64,000 nucleotides of DNA. It comes from Simplicispira hankyongi. Lineage in GTDB: Bacteria; Pseudomonadota; Gammaproteobacteria; Burkholderiales; Burkholderiaceae_C. The number at the start of each line of letters is the position of its first letter. The stretch's first letter is position 1. Shown piece after piece: positions 1 through 8,042 of this stretch. The DNA lies in contig NZ_QXJC01000003.1 of assembly GCF_003570885.1 (NCBI RefSeq), positions 558,001-622,000 on the forward strand, written 5' to 3'. Under the pieces are notes generated by a model. The model made no database searches. It saw only the letters and a list, made by a program, of their open reading frames with translations, and was not told the DNA's origin. The position numbers and the translations under genes are program-made.

Positions 1-691
1 GGCGCAGCGAGGCGTCTTTCAGGAACACGCCGCGCATCACCGAGTTGAGCATCTTGCTGTCCATCTCTTTCACGCCGCGCCAGGACATGCAGAAGTGGCT
101 GGCCTCCATGACGATGGCCAGGCCATCGGGCTGGGTTTTTTCCATGATCAGATCGGCCAGCTGCACCACGGCTTCCTCCTGGATTTGCGGGCGGCCCATG
201 ACCCAGTCGACCAGGCGCGCGTACTTCGACAAGCCGATCACGTTGGTGTGCTCGTTGGGCATGACGCCGATCCAGATCTTGCCGATCACCGGGCACAGGT
301 GGTGGCTGCAGGCGCTGCGCACCGTGAGCGGGCCGACGATCATCAGCTCATTCAAGTGCTCGGCATTGGGGAATTCGGTGATCGAGGGCGACTCGATGTA
401 GCGGCCCTTGAAGACTTCGCTCAAGTACATCTTGGCCACCCGGCGCGCGGTGGCCTGCGTGTTGTGGTCACCGTGGGTGTCGATCACCATGCTGTCGAGC
501 ACGCCCTGCATCTTGACCTCGACCTCGTCGAGCAAGGCTTCCAGCTCGCCGGGCTCGATGAACTGGGCGATGTTGTCGTTGGCGTTGAAGCGCTTGCGGG
601 CCGCGACAATGCGCTCGCGAATCTTCACGGAGACGGGAACGCCCTCGTCGTGGGCTTCGGGGCGGGTCTCAAAGGGTTCGGAGCGCTGCAT
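1..691 (-). CDS. folE: GTP cyclohydrolase I, 3' end cut by the window edge
   Basis: FolE converts GTP to 7,8-dihydroneopterin triphosphate, the first step of folate synthesis. About 230 residues are visible from the ATG at 691-689; the stop lies left of the window. The zinc-site signature is present: SACSHHLCP near residue 110-120, then SHFCMSWRGV near the visible end. The N-terminal 40 residues before the conserved core are long compared with E. coli, as in many Burkholderiales. It lies 113 nt downstream of clsB on the same strand, with a copy of the 42-nt repeat between them. nudB, which acts on the FolE product, is 4 kb upstream on the same strand. Identification is from family motifs and is firm. 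Confidence 0.95.
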   Translation of the reverse strand, partial: MQRSEPFETRPEAHDEGVPVSVKIRERIVAARKRFNANDNIAQFIEPGELEALLDEVEVKMQGVLDSMVIDTHGDHNTQATARRVAKMYLSEVFKGRYIESPSITEFPNAEHLNELMIVGPLTVRSACSHHLCPVIGKIWIGVMPNEHTNVIGLSKYARLVDWVMGRPQIQEEAVVQLADLIMEKTQPDGLAIVMEASHFCMSWRGVKEMDSKMLNSVMRGVFLKDASLR

Positions 692-746
692 GGGCGAATG
701 GTAACAGCCGCGCGGAGCCTTTGCTTATGAAGGTTTTTTGGCCTCT

Positions 747-788
747 AGCGCTTATTCAGCATGCGCTTCCAGCTATTTAAAGCATAGC
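747..788 (+). repeat. 42-nt double-hairpin repeat, copy A
   Basis: First stem AGCGCTT/ATGCGCT with a 7-nt loop, 4-nt linker, second stem GCTAT/ATAGC with a 7-nt loop. It lies between clsB and folE, both on the minus strand. The AGAGG carried on the minus strand is about 50 nt from the folE start, so it does not act as that gene's ribosome site. Confidence 0.9.
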
Positions 789-804
789 ATCAGTGCGAAA
801 TGGC

Positions 805-2022
805 TCAGTAGGTCTTGCCCGTGAGCCACAAGGCGCTGCGCACCAGTGCAAGGGCCAAACGGTCAAGCACACGCGCCCGCCACGGCCGCGCGGCGTAGGC
901 AGCGCTGTCGATCTGCCGACCTGCGTGCTCCATGGCGTCCACCAGGCGCTTGCGCAAATTCTGGGCGAACTCGGCATCGGCCACCGCCACGTTCGCCTCG
1001 CGGGCCAGCAGCAGGCTCAGGGGGTCGAGGTTGGACGAGCCCACCGTCGCCCAGGGGTGCGATCCTTCGGCATCGATCACGGCCACCTTGGCGTGCAAAA
1101 AGCTCGGCGCGTATTCGTGAATTTCAACACCTGCCTTCAATAGCAGGCCGTACACCGGCCGGGCTGCGTGGTACTGCAAAAAATACTCGTAGCGCCCCTG
1201 CAGCAGCAGGCGCACGCGCACCCCGCGCCGGGCCGCGTGCACCAGCGCGCGGCGAAGCCGCCGGCCGGGCACGAAATAGGCGTTGGCAATGATGATTTCC
1301 TCCCGCGCCTGGGCAATCGCGCGCAGGTAGGCGCGCTCGATCACCGCGCGGTGCAGGACGTTGTCGCGCAGCAGCAGGGCAGCGCGCACGCCGCTGCGCT
1401 CCTGCGGCGCAGCCGCCTTGGTTCGCGCCACCTGCCGCGCCGCGAAGAAATCGCGCCGCGCCTCGCCCAGGTGGCGCAAGCGCGCGGCGCTGACCGCCTG
1501 CATACGCCACCAGGCGATCTGCATCGCGGCATTCGCCTGCGCCGTGATGGGGCCGCGCACCTCAACCGCGAAGTCGAGCCGGGGCGCTTCGAGCCGCCCG
1601 TAATTCGGGTCATAAAAGTCGTCGAGCAGGTTGATGCCGCCGCAAAACAGCACCGCACCATCCACCACACACAGCTTGCGGTGCAGCCGGCGCCAGCGCT
1701 GCGGCAAGAGCAGCCCCAGCGGCCCAAGCGGCGCGAACGCCTGGTACTGCACGCCGGCGGCGCGCAGGCGCTCCAGCCAACCAGCATCCAGGCCGCCTGT
1801 GCCAAAGCCATCGACCAGCAACTGCACCTGCACGCCACGCCGTGCCGCGCGCTCCAGTGCCGCGCCAATGCTGGCCCCGCTGTCGGTGAAGTCGCAGATA
1901 TAGGTTTCAAACCGCACGCTTTGCGCCGCGCCATCCATGGCTCGCACCAGCGCGGGAAACAGCTCCTGAGCCCCCTGCAGGAGCGCCACGCTGTGGCCGG
2001 GAATCAGCTCGACATTGCGCAT
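805..2022 (-). CDS. clsB: Cardiolipin synthase B-type phospholipase D family protein
   Basis: Membrane-associated phosphatidyltransferase making cardiolipin or related phospholipids. Two HKD (HxKxxxxD) motifs are visible: H114-K116-D121 in HRKLCVVD and H310-K312-D317 in HAKVAVID, each followed by the usual small-residue stretch (GSSN after the second). The length of 405 residues fits ClsB (YbhO) rather than the longer ClsA, and there are no N-terminal transmembrane segments, also as in ClsB. Its start directly abuts the stop of the EEP-family gene (ATG at 2022, stop at 2023), the same ybhP-ybhO pairing seen in E. coli, so the two are surely co-transcribed. Substrate preference is inferred from the family. 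Confidence 0.88.
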   Translation of the reverse strand: MRNVELIPGHSVALLQGAQELFPALVRAMDGAAQSVRFETYICDFTDSGASIGAALERAARRGVQVQLLVDGFGTGGLDAGWLERLRAAGVQYQAFAPLGPLGLLLPQRWRRLHRKLCVVDGAVLFCGGINLLDDFYDPNYGRLEAPRLDFAVEVRGPITAQANAAMQIAWWRMQAVSAARLRHLGEARRDFFAARQVARTKAAAPQERSGVRAALLLRDNVLHRAVIERAYLRAIAQAREEIIIANAYFVPGRRLRRALVHAARRGVRVRLLLQGRYEYFLQYHAARPVYGLLLKAGVEIHEYAPSFLHAKVAVIDAEGSHPWATVGSSNLDPLSLLLAREANVAVADAEFAQNLRKRLVDAMEHAGRQIDSAAYAARPWRARVLDRLALALVRSALWLTGKTY

Positions 2023-2766
2023 CTACAGTCGAAACTCCGCCACCAGCGGCAAATGGTCCGACATGCGCCACCAGATGCGGCCTTTAGGCACGTACGTCCC
2101 CATGGGCATCAGGCCGCGCACATAAATGTGGTCGAGCTGCACGATGGGCAGACGCGCCGGGTACGTGAACGCGCTTTGCTCAAACTCCACCATGCCAATC
2201 TGCGCCAGCGCCTTCTTGACCTGCAAGCCCCAGTCGTTGAAATCGCCCGCCACCACCAGCGGCGCGCCCGCCGGAACCTCGCGCTCGATGAAGGCGCGCA
2301 GGCGCTGCACCTGGCGCACCCGGCTGCCGGGGATCAGCCCCAGATGCACGACGATGGAATGCACCGATCTGCCCGCGAGATCGATCTCCACGTGCAGCAA
2401 GCCGCGCTGCTCGAAGCGGTGGTCCGAGATGTCTTCGTGCTGGTGGCCCAACACCGGCCAGCGCGTCAGCAACGCATTGCCGTGCTCGCCATGCTTGGTG
2501 TAGGCGTTGGTGCGGTAGACGGCCTCGTAGCCCTCGGGCGCCAGGTACTGCGCCTGGGGGAGCGCTGGCCAGCGCTCGAAATAGGCCGCTTCGCTCCGGT
2601 TCAGGCTGCGCACCTCCTGCAGGCAGACGATATCGGCGTCGAGCTGCTCTACCGCATGGCCCAGGTTGTGGATCTCCAGCCGGCGCGCCGGGCCGAAACC
2701 CTGCACGCCTTTGTGGATGTTGTAGGTGGCAACGCGCAGCAGCGATGGGGATTCCATACCGCCCAT
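2023..2766 (-). CDS. ybhP: Endonuclease/exonuclease/phosphatase family protein (YbhP-like)
   Basis: A 247-residue protein with the metal-dependent EEP fold signature: TYNIHKG near residue 16, LQEV near 48, GDFNDW in the middle and a C-terminal SDHLPLVAEF. These supply the Asn, Glu, Asp and His residues of the family active site. No signal peptide is seen, so it is probably cytoplasmic. Coupled with no gap to clsB. The conserved pairing with ClsB suggests a role near phospholipid metabolism, but the substrate is unknown. The start is divergent from the response-regulator gene, leaving about 107 nt for both promoters. Confidence 0.85.
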   Translation of the reverse strand: MGGMESPSLLRVATYNIHKGVQGFGPARRLEIHNLGHAVEQLDADIVCLQEVRSLNRSEAAYFERWPALPQAQYLAPEGYEAVYRTNAYTKHGEHGNALLTRWPVLGHQHEDISDHRFEQRGLLHVEIDLAGRSVHSIVVHLGLIPGSRVRQVQRLRAFIEREVPAGAPLVVAGDFNDWGLQVKKALAQIGMVEFEQSAFTYPARLPIVQLDHIYVRGLMPMGTYVPKGRIWWRMSDHLPLVAEFRL

Positions 2767-2873
2767 TGTGGCGCAGATGCCTCTCCTGGGGGTCTGCCCT
2801 ATCGCCGGTTTGCGTGCGCCTGCTTACACTGCCTGGCGCCGCAACTCCCTGCACTGCCCAACCAAGCTTTCAC

Positions 2874-4598
2874 ATGGCCGAACCTCTGCCCAAACCCCCA
2901 CGCGCCTACGTCGCGCTGGTCGTGGATGGCAACGCAACGTCGCGCAGCATTCTTGCTGCGCAGCTGCGTGCCTACGGCATTGGCAAGGTGGTGCAGTGCA
3001 ACCGCATCCGCGACGCACGCAACCGCCTTGAGCACATGACCTTCGACTACGTGCTGTGCGAGCAATCGTTTCACGAGCACGACACCTCCGGCCAGACGCT
3101 GCTGGACGACTTGCGCCGCGCCCGGCTGCTGCCGTTTTCCACGGTATTTTTCATGGTCACGGGCGAAGCCACCTACGCCAAGGTGGCCGAGGCAGCGGAA
3201 TCGGCACTTGACGGCTATTTGCTCAAGCCCTTCACACCCTCGACACTGTTCGAGCGCCTGCGCCAGGCACGCCAGCGCAAGGAACACCTGAGCCCCATCT
3301 TCGAGGCGATCGAGGTCGAGGACTTCGAAGCCGCCGCACGCCTGTGCACCAAACGTTTTGAAGAGCGTGCCCCCTACTGGCTGTACGCCGCACGCATCGG
3401 CACCGAGCTGCTGCTGCGCCTGGGCCGCCACGACGATGCGCAAAAACTGTTCGAAGCCGTGATCGCCACCAAGGCCCTCCCCTGGGCCAAGCTCGGCGTA
3501 GCGCGCGCCCAGATCGAAGGCGGAAAATTTGCGCATGCCGCCACCACCCTGCAAGGCCTGATCCAGGAAGACGCCGGCTACGCGGACGCCTACGACGTGC
3601 TCGGCCGCGCGCAGGTCGAGCAGGGCCAGTTCGACGCAGCGCTGGAGACTTACCGCCTGGCGGTCAGCCTGACCCCCGAATCCCTGGCGCGGGTGCAAAA
3701 GCTGGGGGTCATGTCGTACTACCTGGGCCAGCGCAAGGAAGCGCACAAGGCCCTCGGCCGGGCCGTGCACATGGGCCTGGACTCCAAGCTGTTCGACTAC
3801 CAATCGCTGGTGTTGTATGCCTTCACCTGCTTCGAAACCGGTGACAGCAAAGGCCTGGAGCGCTGCAGTGCCGACTTCACCCGCGTCCTGGAGCGTTACG
3901 GTGAGAGCCTGCGTCTGAAGCGCTTTGCGCGCGTCGTGCGCACCTTGCGCTCCATCGGGCAGCGGCAGTTTTCCGACGCTGTGGACGCGGTGCGCAGCAT
4001 GGCTGGCGAGATTACCGACCCGGAACTCGATTTTGAAGCCGCCTGCAACCTGACCGGCCTGATTGCCGCGCTGGCCACCACATCGATCAGCCTGGACCAG
4101 GCCGAAGGCTGGATTCAGGCGCTGGGCATGCGCTACGCCCACACGCGCGGCTTGGCACAAATGCTCGCCAGCGCCTGCGGCGCACACCAGCAGTTTGCTG
4201 ATCGCCTCCGTGCCTGCCTGCCGGTCATCAACACAGTGGCTGAAAAAGCCATTGCCCAAAGCCTGGCGGGCCATCCGCGAGCGGCCATCGATCTGCTGCT
4301 GGAACAAGCGGGCGCCACGCGCAACACCAAGCTGCTGGAGCTCGCGCAGCAAGTTCTCCAGCGCCACCGCAGCAAGGTAGACGGTGCCGCCGAACTGCAA
4401 GCGGCCATCGATACCCTGCGCCCCCAGTGTGTGGGCACACAGCCGCGCACGCTGATCACCGGCGAGAGCGAGCGCGCCGCGGGGGGCGTTTCGCTGCGCA
4501 TGCCGATCCCTGCGGCGGCGGCTACCCCCACTGTAGTCGCGGGTCTCGTCGAAACGCCCATACCGTTTACCAGCGCCGCACCTGCGCAGCCGGACTGA
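2874..4598 (+). CDS. Degenerate response-regulator receiver with TPR domain
   Basis: A 574-residue cytoplasmic protein. Residues about 12-135 are a CheY-like receiver; the rest, from about 150, is helical with TPR-type repeats (for example around residues 210-310). Aligned by eye with CheY, the phosphoacceptor Asp is Glu63 (YVLCEQ), and the second acidic-pocket Asp is Gly19 (VVDGN). The Thr (T96, MVTGEA) and Lys (K118, LLKPF) switch residues are kept. This looks like a receiver that is not phosphorylated normally, possibly locked in a phospho-mimic state. The start at 2874 fits the beginning of the receiver; upstream ATGs in frame add only unlikely sequence. It is the only plus-strand gene in this block and separates nudB from ybhP. 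Output and partner are unknown. Confidence 0.8.
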   Translation: MAEPLPKPPRAYVALVVDGNATSRSILAAQLRAYGIGKVVQCNRIRDARNRLEHMTFDYVLCEQSFHEHDTSGQTLLDDLRRARLLPFSTVFFMVTGEATYAKVAEAAESALDGYLLKPFTPSTLFERLRQARQRKEHLSPIFEAIEVEDFEAAARLCTKRFEERAPYWLYAARIGTELLLRLGRHDDAQKLFEAVIATKALPWAKLGVARAQIEGGKFAHAATTLQGLIQEDAGYADAYDVLGRAQVEQGQFDAALETYRLAVSLTPESLARVQKLGVMSYYLGQRKEAHKALGRAVHMGLDSKLFDYQSLVLYAFTCFETGDSKGLERCSADFTRVLERYGESLRLKRFARVVRTLRSIGQRQFSDAVDAVRSMAGEITDPELDFEAACNLTGLIAALATTSISLDQAEGWIQALGMRYAHTRGLAQMLASACGAHQQFADRLRACLPVINTVAEKAIAQSLAGHPRAAIDLLLEQAGATRNTKLLELAQQVLQRHRSKVDGAAELQAAIDTLRPQCVGTQPRTLITGESERAAGGVSLRMPIPAAAATPTVVAGLVETPIPFTSAAPAQPD

Positions 4599-5052
4599 CT
4601 CCCGCCGCGCGCTGCGGCAAATCCAGGCAGGCCTGCGCGTTGCTTTGCGAAAAACAGGCGGCTGCCGCCTCGCGCCAAGGCAGCCAGCGTGCCGCCAGAT
4701 GTTCCCTCGGGCTAAGAATGGCCGGTGTCCCCACCGGTACGCACAGGCCAAACACGTGCTCCCGGTTGCGCAGCACGCCGGGTGCGTAGCGGTGGCGCCA
4801 GCGCGGCCAGATGGCGTAGTCGTTTTCGTACTGCCAATCGGTCAGCACATGGCCAGGAAGCCGTGCACCAATGCCGGTTTCTTCGCGTACCTCGCGGATG
4901 GCCGCGGCTTCGAACGATTCGGTGGCGAAATCCTTGGAGCCTGTCACCGATTGCCAGTGGTCCGGCCAGTCTGCGCGCGCGAGCAGCAACACCTCCAGCG
5001 CCGGGGTATGGATCACCACCAGCACGGACTCAGGGATCTTGAATTCAGGCAT
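4567..5052 (-). CDS. nudB: Dihydroneopterin triphosphate diphosphatase (Nudix)
   Basis: NudB removes pyrophosphate from dihydroneopterin triphosphate, the FolE product, in folate synthesis. The 161-residue protein has a Nudix box (G-x5-E-x7-REVREETGIG) at about residues 38-60 and the NudB-typical WYENDY-like region (TDWQYENDYAIWPRWRHRY). It sits downstream of aspS, the usual betaproteobacterial order, but a strong terminator separates them, so it probably has its own promoter. Its 3' end overlaps the convergent response-regulator gene by 32 nt. Other Nudix functions cannot be excluded from sequence alone, but length and context favour NudB. Confidence 0.86.
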   Translation of the reverse strand: MPEFKIPESVLVVIHTPALEVLLLARADWPDHWQSVTGSKDFATESFEAAAIREVREETGIGARLPGHVLTDWQYENDYAIWPRWRHRYAPGVLRNREHVFGLCVPVGTPAILSPREHLAARWLPWREAAAACFSQSNAQACLDLPQRAAGVSPAAQVRRW

Positions 5053-5067
5053 GGGGTGGGCAAATAA

Positions 5068-5093
5068 TAAAAAAGGGCGCCGCGAGGCGCCCT
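5068..5093 (-). terminator. Rho-independent terminator after aspS
   Basis: An 8-bp perfect stem (AGGGCGCC at 5074-5081 with GGCGCCCT at 5086-5093), loop of 4 nt, followed on the minus strand by TTTTTTATTATT. It lies between the aspS stop and the nudB start and should end the fmdB-DUF502-aspS transcript. Confidence 0.88.
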
Positions 5094-5121
5094 GATTTTC
5101 TAACGCAAGACCGGAGACCTC

Positions 5122-6936
5122 TCAACCCACCTTCACCGCATCCACATTGCGCAGGCGGATATGCAGCTCGCGCAGCTGCTTTTCGTCCACCGGCGAAGGC
5201 GCTTGTGTCAGCAGGCACTGGGCGCGCTGCGTCTTGGGGAAGGCGATCACGTCGCGGATCGATTCAGCACCCGTCATCAGCGTGACGATGCGGTCCAGGC
5301 CAAAGGCCAGGCCGCCGTGCGGGGGCGCACCGTATTGCAGCGCGTCGAGCAGGAAGCCGAACTTCTGCTGCGCTTCCTCGGGGGTGATCTTGAGCGCGTC
5401 GAACACTTTGCGCTGCACGTCGGCGCGGTGGATACGCACCGAGCCGCCGCCCATTTCCCAGCCGTTCAGGACCATGTCGTAGCCCTTGGAGATGCACTTC
5501 TCGGGCGCGGTGACCATGTAGTCTTCGTGGCCGTCCTTGGGCGCCGTGAAGGGGTGGTGCACCGCGACCCAGCGGTTGTTTTCCTCGTCGTGCTCGAACA
5601 TGGGGAAATCCACCACCCACAGCGGCGCCCAGCGGTCGTCGAACAGGCCGTTCTTCTTGCCAAATTCACTGTGGCCGATCTTGATGCGCAGCGCGCCGAT
5701 GGCGTCGTTGACGATCTTTTCCTTGTCGGCCCCAAAGAACAGCAAATCGCCATCCTGCGCGCCAGTGCGCTTGAGGATTTCGGCAATCGCCGCGTCGTGA
5801 ATATTCTTGACGATGGGGCTCTGCAAGCCATCACGGCCCTTGGCCAGCTCGTTGACCTTGATATAGGCCAGGCCCTTGGCACCATAAATCTTGACGAACT
5901 CGGCATAGCCGTCGATCTCGCCACGCGAGAGGCCGCCGGTCTCACGCGCGCCGCCGGGCACGCGCAGGGCCACGACGCGGCCGTTCTTCATGTTGGCGGC
6001 GCCCGAGAACACCTTGAAGTCCACGTCCTTCATCACGTCGGTGAGCTCGGTGAATTCGAGCTTGACGCGCAGATCTGGCTTGTCCGAGCCGAAGCGGTAG
6101 GCCGCGTCCTGGTAGGTCATGACCGGGAACTCGCCCAAATCCACGCCCAGCGTGTTCTGGAACACCGTCTTGATCATCTCCTGCGTCAGGTCGCGGATCT
6201 CCTGCTCTTCCATGAACGAGGTTTCAATATCGATCTGGGTGAACTCAGGCTGGCGGTCGGCGCGCAAGTCTTCATCGCGGAAGCACTTGGTGATCTGGTA
6301 ATAGCGGTCGAACCCCGCCACCATCAGCAGTTGCTTGAAGAGCTGGGGTGATTGGGGCAGTGCGAAGAACTGGCCGTCGTGCACGCGACTGGGCACCAGA
6401 TAATCCCGCGCACCCTCCGGCGTGCTCTTGGTGAGCATCGGGGTTTCGATATCCACAAAACCATGCGTATCGAGGAACTTGCGCACTTCCATGCTCACGC
6501 GGTAGCGCAGCATGAGGTTGTTCTGCATGTAGGGGCGGCGCAGGTCCAGCACGCGGTGCGTCAGGCGCGTGGTTTCCGACAGGTTCTCTTCGTCGATCTG
6601 GAAGGGTGGCGTCACCGAGGGGTTGAGCACCACCAGGGAATGGCACAGCACCTCGATCTTGCCGCTCTTCAAGTTGTCGTTGGTGGTACCGGCTGGGCGC
6701 TCGCGCACCAGGCCTACCACTTGCACGCAGAACTCGCTGCGCACGTCTTCGGCGGTGGCGAACATCTCGGCACGGTCGGGGTCGCAGACCACCTGCACCG
6801 AGCCTTCGCGGTCGCGCAGGTCGATGAAGATCACGCCGCCATGGTCGCGGCGGCGATTCACCCAGCCAGAGAGGGTGACGGTTTGGCCCAGCAGGGCTTC
6901 GGTCACAAGACCGCAATAGTGGGAACGCATGGCCAT
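5122..6936 (-). CDS. aspS: Aspartyl-tRNA synthetase, probably non-discriminating
   Basis: Charges tRNA-Asp in the cytoplasm. A 604-residue bacterial-type enzyme: OB-fold anticodon domain (residues about 18-110), class II core with motif 2 ([20 protein letters not shown]), an inserted GAD-like domain in the middle, and motif 3 GLAFGLDRI near the end. The ATG at 6936 is chosen because a GGAAG ribosome site sits 7 nt before it and the protein then begins MAMRSHYCG like its relatives. His32 in RRRDHGG and Gly83 in RPAG match the residues of non-discriminating AspRS (E. coli has Leu and a different loop), so it may also charge tRNA-Asn for GatCAB. Last gene of an fmdB-DUF502-aspS operon. Confidence 0.97.
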   Translation of the reverse strand: MAMRSHYCGLVTEALLGQTVTLSGWVNRRRDHGGVIFIDLRDREGSVQVVCDPDRAEMFATAEDVRSEFCVQVVGLVRERPAGTTNDNLKSGKIEVLCHSLVVLNPSVTPPFQIDEENLSETTRLTHRVLDLRRPYMQNNLMLRYRVSMEVRKFLDTHGFVDIETPMLTKSTPEGARDYLVPSRVHDGQFFALPQSPQLFKQLLMVAGFDRYYQITKCFRDEDLRADRQPEFTQIDIETSFMEEQEIRDLTQEMIKTVFQNTLGVDLGEFPVMTYQDAAYRFGSDKPDLRVKLEFTELTDVMKDVDFKVFSGAANMKNGRVVALRVPGGARETGGLSRGEIDGYAEFVKIYGAKGLAYIKVNELAKGRDGLQSPIVKNIHDAAIAEILKRTGAQDGDLLFFGADKEKIVNDAIGALRIKIGHSEFGKKNGLFDDRWAPLWVVDFPMFEHDEENNRWVAVHHPFTAPKDGHEDYMVTAPEKCISKGYDMVLNGWEMGGGSVRIHRADVQRKVFDALKITPEEAQQKFGFLLDALQYGAPPHGGLAFGLDRIVTLMTGAESIRDVIAFPKTQRAQCLLTQAPSPVDEKQLRELHIRLRNVDAVKVG

Positions 6937-6976
6937 GGCAAAACTTCCGGCGCCGTCAGGGGCGCATTGAGAAAAA

Positions 6977-7597
6977 TCAGGAGGGCAAGGTCGCAGCCGC
7001 TTCGTGCGGCACAACAACGCCCATGGAGACGATGTAGCGCAGCGCCGCATCGACCCCCATGTCGAGTTCGATGCAGTCGCTCTTGCGCAGCATCACAAAA
7101 TAACCGCCCGTGGGGTTGGGCGTGGTGGGCACGTACACGCTGACGAATTCGTCCTGCAGCAGTGCGGCGACTTCCCCGGCTGGCGCGCCGGTGACAAACG
7201 CCACCGTCCATACCCCTTCGCGCGGCCACTGGACCAGCACGGCCGTGCGAAACGCATTGCCGCCTTCAGAAAACAGCGTATCGGACACCTGTTTGACGCT
7301 GGAGTAGATCGAGCGCACCACCGGGATGCGGCTGACCAGACGGTCGCCCCATTGCACCAGCTTGCGCCCGGCAAAGTTGCTCGCCACGGCGCCCACCACC
7401 AGCAGAATCGCCAGCGCCAGCAGTGCGCCGAAACCGGGCACGTGGAAACCAAGGACCCGGTCAGGCTGCCAGGTGCCGGGGAGGATCAGCAGTGTCTGGT
7501 CCAGCAAACCCACCATCCAGTTCAGCACGGCCAGCGTGATGACCACCGGCACGATGACCAGCAGCCCGGTGAAGAACCATTTGCGCAGAGAAGGCAT
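6977..7597 (-). CDS. DUF502 family membrane protein
   Basis: A 206-residue inner-membrane protein with two predicted transmembrane helices: residues about 8-30 ([20 protein letters not shown]) and about 55-75 ([15 protein letters not shown]). The remainder is a soluble domain with the family-typical [13 protein letters not shown] and PTTPNPTGG segments. DUF502 has no established biochemical role. The start at 7597 (MPSLRKW) is preferred over longer frames because it begins just before the first helix and lies 11 nt after the fmdB-like stop. It sits 40 nt before aspS, an arrangement common in Burkholderiales. Confidence 0.86.
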   Translation of the reverse strand: MPSLRKWFFTGLLVIVPVVITLAVLNWMVGLLDQTLLILPGTWQPDRVLGFHVPGFGALLALAILLVVGAVASNFAGRKLVQWGDRLVSRIPVVRSIYSSVKQVSDTLFSEGGNAFRTAVLVQWPREGVWTVAFVTGAPAGEVAALLQDEFVSVYVPTTPNPTGGYFVMLRKSDCIELDMGVDAALRYIVSMGVVVPHEAAATLPS

Positions 7598-7608
7598 GGA
7601 CGGCAAGC

Positions 7609-7932
7609 TCAATCGGCCTTTGTGCTTGAAGCCGACGCTGCAGGCGCAGGCGATGCCGTCGGCGCCGGCACAGGCGCCGCAGCACCTGCATCCGCTGAGC
7701 CGCCAGCGGGTTTGTCGGCGCTGGTGCCCACAGCCGATGCTGGCGCCGCACCACCGCGAAAGTCCGTCGCGTACCAGCCCGAGCCCTTCAATTGGAAGCC
7801 TGCGGCCGTCACCTGTTTGGTGAACGTCTCTGCGCCGCACTGCGGGCAGACCGTCAGCAAAGGATCGGACATTTTCTGCAGCACGTCGCGCGCATGGCCG
7901 CAGGCACTGCATTTGTAGGCGTAAATAGGCAT
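7609..7932 (-). CDS. FmdB-like zinc-ribbon regulatory protein
   Basis: A 107-residue protein that begins MPIYAYKCSACG with a second CPQCG knuckle about 26 residues later, a single zinc ribbon of the FmdB/putative regulatory type. The region GFQLKGSGWYATDF is typical of the family. The last 45 residues are Ala/Pro/Ser-rich and probably disordered. First gene of the fmdB-DUF502-aspS group, 11 nt before the DUF502 gene. The molecular role is unknown; the regulatory label is historical. Confidence 0.85.
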   Translation of the reverse strand: MPIYAYKCSACGHARDVLQKMSDPLLTVCPQCGAETFTKQVTAAGFQLKGSGWYATDFRGGAAPASAVGTSADKPAGGSADAGAAAPVPAPTASPAPAASASSTKAD

Positions 7933-8042
7933 GGAGTGGGCGTGAGCTGCAAAGCCTTTAATTATAGGCAGCGGCCTGTTTTTCAATCCCCGCTTCTGCC
8001 GATGCGCTGGCGCAACGGCGTGGGGCTGCAAACCATGGCCCC

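Noticed and set aside
2799-4751. Minus-strand open frame of 650 codons opposite the TPR regulator
   Set aside because: Antisense to a gene with clear receiver and TPR pattern; the predicted protein shows no fold.
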